Shown in pieces: positions 1 to 7,879 of a stretch of DNA of 45,984 nucleotides. The position numbers were made by a program, and so were the translations under genes. Source of the stretch: an uncultured Oscillospiraceae bacterium (GTDB lineage Bacteria > Bacillota > Clostridia > Oscillospirales > Acutalibacteraceae); the NCBI GenBank assembly GCA_900542575.1, contig UQOE01000018.1, forward strand, positions 1 to 45,984. The letters are read 5' to 3'. The stretch's first letter is position 1, and each line of letters opens with the position of its first letter. The notes under the pieces are model-generated. The model made no database searches. It worked only from the letters and a program-made list of their open reading frames with translations, and was not told the DNA's origin.

Positions 1-26
1 CGAGGGCTTTGCCCGTCTGTTAACAA

Positions 27-57
27 CCACGCGTTTGACGCGTGGATGGTTTTTTTG
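27..57 (+). terminator. Intrinsic terminator of a plus-strand gene left of the window
   Basis: A perfect 7-bp stem (27-33 with 39-45, loop TTTGA) is followed by ATGG and seven T (50-56). The U-tract lies only on the plus strand, so it ends a transcript entering from the left and faces the end of the minus-strand acyltransferase gene. Confidence 0.75.
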
Positions 58-63
58 TCGAGA

Positions 64-1092
64 TCAGTGTCTTGGTACGGTCTTTCTGGTACGCCAGCTG
101 TCCGGCCGCATCATCTTGCTGAGTGGGACGGAGAAAGGCTTCTGTGAGAAGAGGAGAAGCAGAATGGCTCCGTAGACCAGGGGGAAGAGGATGACAAACC
201 ACAGATGGTGACCGCACTGCTGGATGAAATTCGTCCGGCAGACCCAGGTGACCAGCGGCAGATGCCAGAAATAGACGGCGAGCGTCCGCTGCCCATAGGT
301 GGAAATGCCGCGAAGATGCCCTTTCGGCATAAGACTGAAGAAGCACATCATCATGAGGAAGGATCCGCAGTAATAGACGGCGCGGAACAGGAACGAGTAC
401 GGCTGCATACCGAGCGGCAGCTCGTCGTAGGAATTCTGTCCGGTGGCCAGCGGACGGAACGCGTAGAAATAGCGGCACAGCACAATGCAGAGGACAAAGT
501 AGAGGGCCAGAAGAACCGCTGACCAGGTCTTTGTACTGCGGCGGTCCAGAAATTCTTCCAGTTTGCGGCGGTCTGTCAGATAGCCCGCATAGAAGAACGG
601 GAAGAACGTCAGAATGCGGGAAATGGCAAACGTCTCGTCGATATGCGTGTCGTAACCGGCAATCAGCGCGATCAGAACCGCAAAGGTGAGCACATATCTG
701 GGATTCCATTTCCGGAGGACCCATGCAATGGTATAGCAGGCGAACAGCGCCATGAGGAACCAGCTGATATTGTCCTGGTCATCAAAATGAAATATGTGGT
801 CCGGATTCAGGACCCACAGGCTGAAGGCGCGGTAGAAATTCAGGAAAAAGCATACCAGAAGATATGGCAGCAGCTTCTTGGCATTGTAATGATCATTCTC
901 AATCGTATGCTTTCCGAACAGCCCGGAGATGAAGAGAAACGCGGGCATATGGAAGGTGTAGATGAAGATGAAGGTGCTGCGGGCAAAACCGGAGAAATCG
1001 CAGAACGTCTCCATGATGTGGCCGAGGATGACGAGGTAGATCAGGAAAAACTTGATGTTGTCCCAGCGGGGGTCTCGGACTTTTGCGGGCAA
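64..1092 (-). CDS. Membrane acyltransferase, acyltransferase-3 (OafA/YrhL-like) family
   Basis: A 342-residue polytopic membrane protein. The N-terminus carries the family signature in which a basic residue and DNIKF precede the first membrane helix, followed by a conserved GHIME histidine (IYLVILGHIME), and about ten hydrophobic segments follow. Family members move acetyl or other acyl groups from a cytoplasmic donor to surface sugars or polymers. The start is TTG at 1092, preceded by AAAGGGG at 8-nt spacing; there is no nearby in-frame ATG. It is the last gene of the operon beginning at 4830 and starts 4 nt after the epimerase stop, so it probably decorates the polymer made by these genes. 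The acyl substrate cannot be told from the sequence. Confidence 0.85.
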   Translation of the reverse strand: MPAKVRDPRWDNIKFFLIYLVILGHIMETFCDFSGFARSTFIFIYTFHMPAFLFISGLFGKHTIENDHYNAKKLLPYLLVCFFLNFYRAFSLWVLNPDHIFHFDDQDNISWFLMALFACYTIAWVLRKWNPRYVLTFAVLIALIAGYDTHIDETFAISRILTFFPFFYAGYLTDRRKLEEFLDRRSTKTWSAVLLALYFVLCIVLCRYFYAFRPLATGQNSYDELPLGMQPYSFLFRAVYYCGSFLMMMCFFSLMPKGHLRGISTYGQRTLAVYFWHLPLVTWVCRTNFIQQCGHHLWFVILFPLVYGAILLLLFSQKPFSVPLSKMMRPDSWRTRKTVPRH

Positions 1093-1096
1093 TTCC

Positions 1097-2182
1097 TCAG
1101 CCCCTTTCCGTCATGCCGGAAATGGTGCGGCGGAACATGTCTTCCAGCCCGACTTTCGGGACCCATCCGAGAGCCTCCAGCGCCGAGGGGTTCAGCCGAA
1201 TGACCATCTCCGGGTTGTAGCCGTAGGAGGCGAGATCTTCCGGAATTTCCACGCGGACACGGATGCCGGCATCGGGGTCCAGGCCGGCGACCAGCTCGGC
1301 CATCTCGCGGATGGAGCAGGCGGTCTCGGGATTGGTGACATTATAAGCTTTTCCGGCTTCGCCGCGGAGCAGAGCGGTCAGTATGCCGGTGACGGCGTCG
1401 GTTGTATAGCAATAGGTACGAATCGTGCGCCCTTCTGTGTGGAGCACAATGTCCCGCTTTTCGATGAGGCAGCGGGAAAACTCGGCAAATACACGGCCGT
1501 CATTGTACTGGACGCCGGCGCCGAATGTCTGGCTCAGCCGCACGATTTTGACCGGCACGCCGTACTCGGATGCATAGGAGGCGCACAGATTTTCCGCCAT
1601 GCGCTTTCCTTCACTGTAGCTGGAGCGGACGCTCAACGGGTCAATGTAGCCGTAATCTGTTTCCGAGATGGTCTCTTTGGAGCCGTCCGGCGTCCCATAG
1701 ACCTCCAGGGAGGAGAGGTAGACAATGCCGTCGGCCTCTTTTTGGCGGGCAAAGCTTAAAATATTGTCGGTTCCCTGCAGCGCAGTCTGAATGGTCTCGA
1801 CCGGATGGTCGACAAAGTACCGGGAACTGGTGGCGCTGGCGCCGTGGACAATGTAGTCGACGCTTCCCTCATAGGAAATGGGGGAGAGGATGTCTCCCTG
1901 GCAGAAGGTCAGATGCGGATCCTCCAGAAAAGCTGGAAATGCGGCGCGTGCCTTTTCCGGGTTTCGGATAAAGGCGACAACCCGAAAATCGGCGTCGTCA
2001 TAAAGCTTGTTGCACATGAGCAGGGCACGGCAGATCTGAGAGCCGATGAGACCGGTTGCACCGGTGACAAAGACCGTTTTGCCGTGGAGCTCGTGCTGAA
2101 AGGCAGAGTAGAGACTGCGGGCTGCATTTTCCACATCCTGGTGCAGAGTCGGCCCGCAGACGCAGTTGGAAGTATCAGCCAT
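1097..2182 (-). CDS. NAD-dependent epimerase/dehydratase (extended SDR)
   Basis: A 361-residue extended short-chain dehydrogenase. The Rossmann glycine motif TGATGLIG lies near residues 40-47 and the catalytic YSEGK (YxxxK) near residues 190-194, preceded by SSLEVYG typical of nucleotide-sugar epimerases and UDP-glucuronate decarboxylases. It probably converts a nucleotide-activated sugar or polyol precursor in the cytoplasm for a surface polymer. It starts 3 nt after the cytidylyltransferase stop with AAAGGGGA in front, so translation is coupled. The pairing of such an SDR with an IspD/TarI-like enzyme and a TagF-like transferase recalls CDP-polyol pathways, but this SDR is not TarJ, which is a medium-chain dehydrogenase. 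The exact substrate is unknown. Confidence 0.88.
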   Translation of the reverse strand: MADTSNCVCGPTLHQDVENAARSLYSAFQHELHGKTVFVTGATGLIGSQICRALLMCNKLYDDADFRVVAFIRNPEKARAAFPAFLEDPHLTFCQGDILSPISYEGSVDYIVHGASATSSRYFVDHPVETIQTALQGTDNILSFARQKEADGIVYLSSLEVYGTPDGSKETISETDYGYIDPLSVRSSYSEGKRMAENLCASYASEYGVPVKIVRLSQTFGAGVQYNDGRVFAEFSRCLIEKRDIVLHTEGRTIRTYCYTTDAVTGILTALLRGEAGKAYNVTNPETACSIREMAELVAGLDPDAGIRVRVEIPEDLASYGYNPEMVIRLNPSALEALGWVPKVGLEDMFRRTISGMTERG

Positions 2183-2185
2183 GAC

Positions 2186-2965
2186 TTATTCCCCTTTGCT
2201 GTGATGTGCTTTGGCAATGCGATACCGACTGCCGTTGGTCAGCCCGAAGCCGAAGACCTGCTCGTTTTCGCGGTACTGGAGCAGTGCACGGAAAGTATAG
2301 ACATCCGACGGTGTGGTAACTTTGATGTTGCCGCGGTTGCCCTCAACCATGTGGACCGGACGGCCCAGTGTCGTGAGAATGGTGCAGGCATCTACCATGT
2401 CTTCGTATTTGTTCGGGCGCTTGCGGATTTCATTGTGGGCGTCAATAATGTCCTGCAGATAGAAACTCTGAGGCGCCTGTGCTGCAAAGGTTTCTTTCCG
2501 GTAGGGAACCGAGTCGACTTCTTCCCCGTCTTTCGATTTAATGATGGTCTCATAGCACGGCGTGCAGGTGATGGCATTTCCATTTTTCCTGACGCCTTCA
2601 ATGTTGGCAGAGATAACGTCGTAGGAGATGAACGGACGGACACCGTCGGTCAGCAGCACGATGCTGTCGCCGGGGTTTTCCTCGATGCCCTTCATCAGAC
2701 AGTTATAGATGGAATCCTGTGCCGTCTCACCGCCCGGGATGACGGCGGCGACTTTGGTCAGCCGGTACTCTTCACAGAGCTCCTGGACATATGGGATGTA
2801 ATCTTTCAGCGTGGAGATGTAGATTTTGTCAATTTCGTGGTGCAGCTGAAACTGCCGGACCGTATGGACCAGAATGGGGATGCCGTTGACCTCAAGAAAC
2901 TGTTTCGGAATACCGGCACCCATTCGGACGCCGGACCCGCCGGCAAAAATCATTGCGATATTCAT
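2186..2965 (-). CDS. IspD/TarI-like cytidylyltransferase
   Basis: A 259-residue nucleotidyltransferase of the IspD/TarI family. The nucleotide loop AGGSGVRMG and the lysine of IPKQF are at residues 8-23, and DGVRPFIS takes the place of the IspD DxxRP motif. These enzymes join CTP to a polyol phosphate (MEP in isoprenoid synthesis, ribitol 5-phosphate in teichoic acid synthesis). Its place between a TagF-like transferase and an SDR favours a CDP-polyol role (TarI-like) over isoprenoid synthesis, and DGVRPF resembles TarI more than IspD. The length is slightly above the usual 230-240. It lies 20 nt downstream of the transferase gene. If the genome has no other ispD, an isoprenoid role would become likely. 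Confidence 0.88.
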   Translation of the reverse strand: MNIAMIFAGGSGVRMGAGIPKQFLEVNGIPILVHTVRQFQLHHEIDKIYISTLKDYIPYVQELCEEYRLTKVAAVIPGGETAQDSIYNCLMKGIEENPGDSIVLLTDGVRPFISYDVISANIEGVRKNGNAITCTPCYETIIKSKDGEEVDSVPYRKETFAAQAPQSFYLQDIIDAHNEIRKRPNKYEDMVDACTILTTLGRPVHMVEGNRGNIKVTTPSDVYTFRALLQYRENEQVFGFGLTNGSRYRIAKAHHSKGE

Positions 2966-2985
2966 AAGCAGACTCCTTCTGTATA

Positions 2986-4830
2986 TTATTCTTCGCCCGA
3001 TTCTTCCGAATCCTCTTCTTCACTCTCTTCGGCCGGGAAGAGAGAGGAGAAGTCCATCTGTTTCAGGCGGGCATTGTCGTTTTGAATGAGGTCGAGCGAA
3101 GCCTGGATGTCCGCCGGAATATTGCCGAGGAGAATCCAGTCGATGACGCGGTCCGATGCGTGGCTGTCAATATGGTCAAACTGCATGCGGACATATTCTT
3201 CGACTTTCTCAAATTTGAAATCTTTAGTCTCCAGGGCGTCCATGACCTCGTCAAACGTGTGGCAGACGCGGCCGGGTGCGGACTCCTCGTACGGGCGGTG
3301 GAAGCCGCGGGAGAAGGAGTACTGAATTTCGTCGAAGGCGAAGAACAGCATGGGTTTGTGCATGAGAGAGAACTCAAAGATATTGGAGGAATAGTCGGTG
3401 ATGAGGAGGTCGACGACATAGAAGAGGTCGTTGATGTTTGGATATCGGCCGACATCCAGGAATTTGTCCTTGTATTCTTCCGGAATGGGGACCGGCGCCG
3501 CAACCCACGGGTGCATTTTAAAAAGGACGACATATTCGTCTCCGCAGAAGCGGTAGAGACGGTCAAAGTCTATGAGCTGGTACGGGTAGTGGGCGTCAAA
3601 ATGGTTGCGGCCGCGGTAGGTCGGAGCAAACAGAATGACTTTCTTCCCGTTGATCATCGGGTACTGTTCCCGGATTTCCGTCTCCTTCATGGCGCGGTGA
3701 GCGGGGTCCATATACTCGTCCATTCGGGGCATGCCGGTGGGGAGCACCTGCTCGGTGTTAATGCCGAAAACTTCGGAGAAGAAATGGGCAATGTACCGGC
3801 TGCCGGCGATGCCATAGCTGTACTGGCGGTGGCAGCCATAGGGGGCCGGGCATCCGTCATGGCCCCAGCGGCTGTAGCCGGAGGATTTAAACCCGGCGCC
3901 TGCGTGCCACAGCTGAACCAGTGTTGTGGTGTCCTTGAGGAACAGCCAGTCAAAGACGGGGGCGTGGTCGTCGAGGAAGATCATCTGTGCCTGTGCTATT
4001 TTCCGCAGCATCCGGATCCAGGAGGGGACGCCGTAATGGGGATTTGCGACGGTGGCGCGGGCGGAGAACAGAACGCGGTACTGTCCCGGAGTCATGCCGC
4101 GCGCTACCATGCGGTTGTAGACGCTCATGATGTTGGTGCTGAGCTCTTCGCTCTGCTCGCTCATGAACATAATGGTCTTTTTGGTCCGCTTTCGGAAAAA
4201 GATACGGAACCAGTGGTAGTAGAAAGCGTAGATGGTCTTTATGCCCCAGCGTCGCACTTTATTAAACCACTTCATAAACCTCTTGCCGAACGTCTGCTGG
4301 ACTTCCGGCCGGTCGTCGGTGTTGTAGATGCGCAGACCCGCTTTTCGCATATCCATGATGGTGATGACCGGGCTGAGCTCCTCTTCGGAGTCCGAGCAGG
4401 AGAAGTTGACGCAGTAGCCCATGGTCTTATTGTTGTGAAGGAAGGTGCGGGATTTGTCAAAGAGCCGGGGAGCGAGTTCTGCTCCGATTTCCGGCTGGCA
4501 GAGGATATCGTCCCCTTCGCAGATATAGATGAAGTAGGTTCCGGTGGGAACGCAGAGGCAGTAGCCCGGATTGGTGACATTCAGCGAAAGGTGATAGGTT
4601 GTCTCGTCTGTTTTTTCTGCCTTGAATTTGGCGTTGGCTTTGCTGAAGGCGGCAACCAGGTAGAAGTCCAGCGGTTTGTCCATCTGGAGCTCGGGGCTGA
4701 CTTCAACGGTGAGCGTCATGTGTACAATAATGCGCTCCCATTCGATATCCGTCAGAGTGGCGCGCACGAGATTTTCTCCCAGTCGATTGACCATTTTTAT
4801 CTTCGGCGCACTGCTGTCGGTTTTCTTCAT
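2986..4830 (-). CDS. CDP-glycerol/ribitol polyol-phosphate transferase (TagF/TarL-like)
   Basis: A 614-residue enzyme of the CDP-glycerol glycerophosphotransferase family, which polymerises glycerol- or ribitol-phosphate on the cytoplasmic face for wall teichoic acid or related polymers. Diagnostic motifs are LWHAGAGFK (compare LWHACGAFK in TagF), FAPTYRG, KMHPWV and LLITDYSSNIFEFSL, in the usual order over the C-terminal two thirds; the first 200 residues form a beta-rich N-terminal domain. I start at ATG 4830, preceded by AGAGGAGGA at 7-nt spacing, rather than at an upstream ATG that would add 31 residues without a ribosome site. The last 20 residues are strongly acidic (Glu/Asp/Ser). It is the first gene of the operon; a TATAAT on the minus strand (4863-4858) may be its -10. 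Confidence 0.9.
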   Translation of the reverse strand: MKKTDSSAPKIKMVNRLGENLVRATLTDIEWERIIVHMTLTVEVSPELQMDKPLDFYLVAAFSKANAKFKAEKTDETTYHLSLNVTNPGYCLCVPTGTYFIYICEGDDILCQPEIGAELAPRLFDKSRTFLHNNKTMGYCVNFSCSDSEEELSPVITIMDMRKAGLRIYNTDDRPEVQQTFGKRFMKWFNKVRRWGIKTIYAFYYHWFRIFFRKRTKKTIMFMSEQSEELSTNIMSVYNRMVARGMTPGQYRVLFSARATVANPHYGVPSWIRMLRKIAQAQMIFLDDHAPVFDWLFLKDTTTLVQLWHAGAGFKSSGYSRWGHDGCPAPYGCHRQYSYGIAGSRYIAHFFSEVFGINTEQVLPTGMPRMDEYMDPAHRAMKETEIREQYPMINGKKVILFAPTYRGRNHFDAHYPYQLIDFDRLYRFCGDEYVVLFKMHPWVAAPVPIPEEYKDKFLDVGRYPNINDLFYVVDLLITDYSSNIFEFSLMHKPMLFFAFDEIQYSFSRGFHRPYEESAPGRVCHTFDEVMDALETKDFKFEKVEEYVRMQFDHIDSHASDRVIDWILLGNIPADIQASLDLIQNDNARLKQMDFSSLFPAEESEEEDSEESGEE

Positions 4831-5030
4831 GGAAAGATCCTCCTCTTTCATGATCTGATTATAATGCTTAAATAAGTAGCATACATAAAAGAAGTATAGC
4901 ATACCGGCGGACCGCATTTCCACCTGGGATGCGCTCCATTTTTTCGACCGATTCTGCTCGGAAATGCGGATAATATGTTAGAATGTTTTTACTATTCCAA
5001 GGAATACCCGAATTGAGGAGTTTGAAATAT
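4831..5030. promoter_or_regulatory. Divergent, AT-rich promoter region between surface-polymer operon and Sel1 gene
   Basis: On the plus strand TGTTAGAAT (4976-4984) is an extended -10 in front of the Sel1 gene; no convincing -35 is seen. The same nine bases recur as the -10 of the DUF308 gene (7183-7191). On the minus strand TATAAT (4863-4858) and TATACT (4898-4893) are possible -10 boxes for the transferase operon. The region is visibly richer in A+T than the genes on either side. Confidence 0.45.
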
Positions 5031-7175
5031 ATGTCCAACGAAAGTTTTAACGCGGATCTCCCGCAGAAATATCAGGTCACATTTGTCCACCCGGAGCTGG
5101 TGCAGCTCATTGAAAAGCGCCACAGCGAAATAGAAAACCGTCTGGCCTTCTGGAGACAGGCGGCAGAGGAGGGCAACGATGAGGCCCGGCTGCAGATGGG
5201 AATCAACTATCTGTACGGAATCAATGGTGTCCGGAAAAGCGGCGACAAGGCTTTTGCCTACTTCAACCGGGTGGAAGAGGACCCGGAGGCACTCTACTGG
5301 CAGGGCATCTGCTATCTCTACGGACAGGGAACTGAGGAGGACCCGAAGACCGCTTTCTCCCTGTTCTCTGAGAGCGCCGAGGCAGAGGTGCCGTCGGCCA
5401 TCGCCGCAAAAGGCGCCTGCCTGGAAGCCGGCCTCGGAACCAATCCCGATCCGGAGGCGGCCAAGGAACTCTATGAAAAGGCCAGCGACCTCGGCGATGC
5501 CACCGCTGCCTTCTTTCTCGGCGACCTCTATGCCCTTGGTCAGCATGTGGAAAAAGATCCACAGAAAGCTATTTCCTACTATCAGCTCTCTGCGGACCGC
5601 GGATTTCCCCAGGCACAGTTTATTCTCGGCTATTGCTGTGAAAAAGGCTGGGGCACGGAGCAGTCCTATGAGAAGGCAGCAGAGTGGTACCGCAAAGCGG
5701 GACGAAACGGCAGCGCAGAGGCGCTGGTCTGTCTCGGTGCACTTTACTATAACGGCATCGGCGTTCGAAAAAATGCCGAACGGGCTTTTTCCAGTTTCGT
5801 AAAAGCCGCACGTCTCGGCTATCCGCGTGCCCTGTTTTTTATCGGTGTCTGCTATGACAACGGAGCAGGTGTGGAGCAGGATGTGCGAAAGGCGCTGGAA
5901 TATTATCTGAAGGCTGCCGAGGAGAACGATCCCCGCGCCATCTATCAAATGGGAATGTGCTACGACTGCGGTCACGGCGTGCGTCAGGACTATACCAAAG
6001 CAGTGGAGTGGTATCAGCGGGGACGCGAAGCGGAGGACCCGGATTCCATCTGCCGGCTGGGTGTCCTCTATGAGTCCGGCTGGGGTACCGAACAGAATAT
6101 TGACAAAGCCATCGAATGCTACCGGGAAGCCATGTCCCTTGGCAGCAGCGACGCAAAGACCTGCTATGCAGCGCTGGAATTAAACGGCTTCGGTCTGCGG
6201 AAAGATGCGGAAGATGCGCGGCGCCTCCTGGAAGAGGCGGCGGATGAAGGCAATCTTCGCGCTATGTTTCTGCTGGGAAGCATGTTTGCAGACGGAGAAG
6301 ATGTCCCGCAAAATGAGGAAAAGGCTTTCGCCTGGTTCCGACGTGCTGCAGATTCCGGGTCGCCGCGTGCCATGTACATGCTGGGGCGCTGTCTTCTCAG
6401 TGGGTTCGGGACCAACATCAATCAGCTCGAAGCGGTCCGCTATTTCCAAAATGCGGCGCGGCGCGGTGTGGCTGCAGCCTATACCGCGCTCGGCCGCCTG
6501 CAGCTGGAGGGAACCGTGCTGGAGCAGAACCCGTCCGAGGCGGCCGGACTTCTGCGCACCGCCTCGGAAATGGGAGACCCGGAGGCTATGACCATGCTCG
6601 GCGAGCTGACCCGGACCGGAAACGGTCCGGAGAAAGATCCCACCGAAGCACACCGGCTGTTTGAAGAGGCGGCGAAACGTGGTGAGTCCCATGCGCTCTA
6701 TTTTCTCGGCAAGGAGTACGAAGAGGGAGGACCGGTAGAACCCGACAGCCAGAAGGCCCGGAAGTATTATGAAGATGCCGCAGAAGAAGGCGTCGCAAGC
6801 GCCTGTGTTCGCATGGGAAGAGCCTGTGAAAAGGGCGACCTTGTGAAGCGCAATCGGCAGGAGGCGGCTCACTGGTATCGGCGTGCTGCACTGAGCGGGG
6901 ATACAGAGGGAGTCTATGAGCTCGCGCGTCTCCAGCGGGAACAGCGTCGGACAGCCCGTCTTCTGGACCGTGCCACGCTCGGTCTTCTTGCTGCGCTCAC
7001 CGTCTGCGTCATTCTGATTGCCGCCGGACTGTTTGTCAGTGTGTTCAGCTATGTCTCTATCGGCCTTCTTGTGGCACTCTTCGGGACGGTCGGTTCCCGC
7101 ATCTTTCTGATGAATCGCTTCCGCCCGGAATTTTCTCCGGACGGGGCAGACGAAAACAAAGACTCGACAAAATAG
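5031..7175 (+). CDS. Sel1-repeat (SLR) protein with C-terminal membrane hairpin
   Basis: A 714-residue protein made of roughly fifteen tandem 36-residue Sel1-like repeats (A..LG..Y..G.GV..D..KA..W...AA..G) from about residue 35 to 630. Two hydrophobic segments (about 649-670 and 674-694) and a short charged tail follow. Sel1 repeats form alpha-solenoids that scaffold protein complexes. With both ends on one side, the repeats would lie in the cytoplasm, anchored to the membrane; this is inference. I start at ATG 5031, where GAGGAG stands 10 nt upstream, instead of an ATG 48 nt earlier that lacks a ribosome site. No catalytic domain is visible and partners are unknown; the next genes (DUF308, MBOAT, SGNH) are also membrane proteins. 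Confidence 0.9.
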   Translation: MSNESFNADLPQKYQVTFVHPELVQLIEKRHSEIENRLAFWRQAAEEGNDEARLQMGINYLYGINGVRKSGDKAFAYFNRVEEDPEALYWQGICYLYGQGTEEDPKTAFSLFSESAEAEVPSAIAAKGACLEAGLGTNPDPEAAKELYEKASDLGDATAAFFLGDLYALGQHVEKDPQKAISYYQLSADRGFPQAQFILGYCCEKGWGTEQSYEKAAEWYRKAGRNGSAEALVCLGALYYNGIGVRKNAERAFSSFVKAARLGYPRALFFIGVCYDNGAGVEQDVRKALEYYLKAAEENDPRAIYQMGMCYDCGHGVRQDYTKAVEWYQRGREAEDPDSICRLGVLYESGWGTEQNIDKAIECYREAMSLGSSDAKTCYAALELNGFGLRKDAEDARRLLEEAADEGNLRAMFLLGSMFADGEDVPQNEEKAFAWFRRAADSGSPRAMYMLGRCLLSGFGTNINQLEAVRYFQNAARRGVAAAYTALGRLQLEGTVLEQNPSEAAGLLRTASEMGDPEAMTMLGELTRTGNGPEKDPTEAHRLFEEAAKRGESHALYFLGKEYEEGGPVEPDSQKARKYYEDAAEEGVASACVRMGRACEKGDLVKRNRQEAAHWYRRAALSGDTEGVYELARLQREQRRTARLLDRATLGLLAALTVCVILIAAGLFVSVFSYVSIGLLVALFGTVGSRIFLMNRFRPEFSPDGADENKDSTK

Positions 7176-7191
7176 AGGAATCTGTTAGAAT
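7164..7191 (+). promoter_or_regulatory. Sigma-A-like promoter for the DUF308 gene
   Basis: TCGACA (7164-7169), 16 nt, then TAGAAT (7186-7191) with an upstream TGT making an extended -10. The -35 overlaps the last codons of the Sel1 gene, so the DUF308-MBOAT-SGNH genes can be transcribed separately. Confidence 0.55.
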
Positions 7192-7227
7192 AGATATTCG
7201 TAACTTTCATTTTCAACGGAGGTTCCT

Positions 7228-7848
7228 ATGGGCAAAAAAGCCTTCAAGGCGACAAGAGTTACGCTGATTGTCAGCGGTATTCTGATGGTCGTATGCGGCA
7301 TTCTCATCTTCTGTCTGCCGGACACGGTGTCGTGGCTCATCGGCGCGGTGCTTGCGCTGACCGGCATTTTCAATATCGTTCTCTACATTAAGGACGCAAG
7401 GCAGATGACGCTTTCCGGTCTTCTTCTCAGCAATGGCGTCATGGACCTTATTTTTGCGGCCCTGTTCTTTGTACTGAGCAGAGGTATCACCTCGGTTCTG
7501 ACCGTCCTGTTCTCTCTTATGCTCATTGCAATAGGATTCTCGCTTTTGACCGCCTCGGGCATTGTCCGAAAACTGTTTCAGACAAGGGCGTGGATCGCGT
7601 TTCTGGTCCTCGGTTTTGCTGTTATTGCTCTCGGCATCGTCTCCGTTGCCAATCCGGGAGACGGGCAGATTGGCCAGCAGATTTTCGGCATTACGCTCGG
7701 TGTGCTCCTGATTGCCATGGGCGGCGGCTACTTTTATGGCGCCTATAAACTGAAAGGGGCAGAAAAAATTCCGGAAAAGATGAATGCATTCATCAAAGGA
7801 GATTCCGAACAGACCGACCAGTCCTACTTTCACGACGTTGACGAATAA
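7228..7848 (+). CDS. DUF308 (HdeD-like) membrane protein
   Basis: A 206-residue protein with six predicted membrane helices, each hydrophobic pair rich in Gly and Ile, followed by a soluble acidic tail of about 35 residues. The repeated pattern of short helical hairpins (VSGILMVVCGILIF, then LIAIGFSLLTASG) matches the DUF308/HdeD family. HdeD is linked to acid resistance in enterobacteria, but the molecular function of the family is not settled. ATG at 7228 follows ACGGAGG. It lies 31 nt before the MBOAT gene and probably forms an operon with it. Confidence 0.82.
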   Translation: MGKKAFKATRVTLIVSGILMVVCGILIFCLPDTVSWLIGAVLALTGIFNIVLYIKDARQMTLSGLLLSNGVMDLIFAALFFVLSRGITSVLTVLFSLMLIAIGFSLLTASGIVRKLFQTRAWIAFLVLGFAVIALGIVSVANPGDGQIGQQIFGITLGVLLIAMGGGYFYGAYKLKGAEKIPEKMNAFIKGDSEQTDQSYFHDVDE

Positions 7849-7879
7849 GGGCTATTAGTAAAAAGGGGGGAACGAGCCA

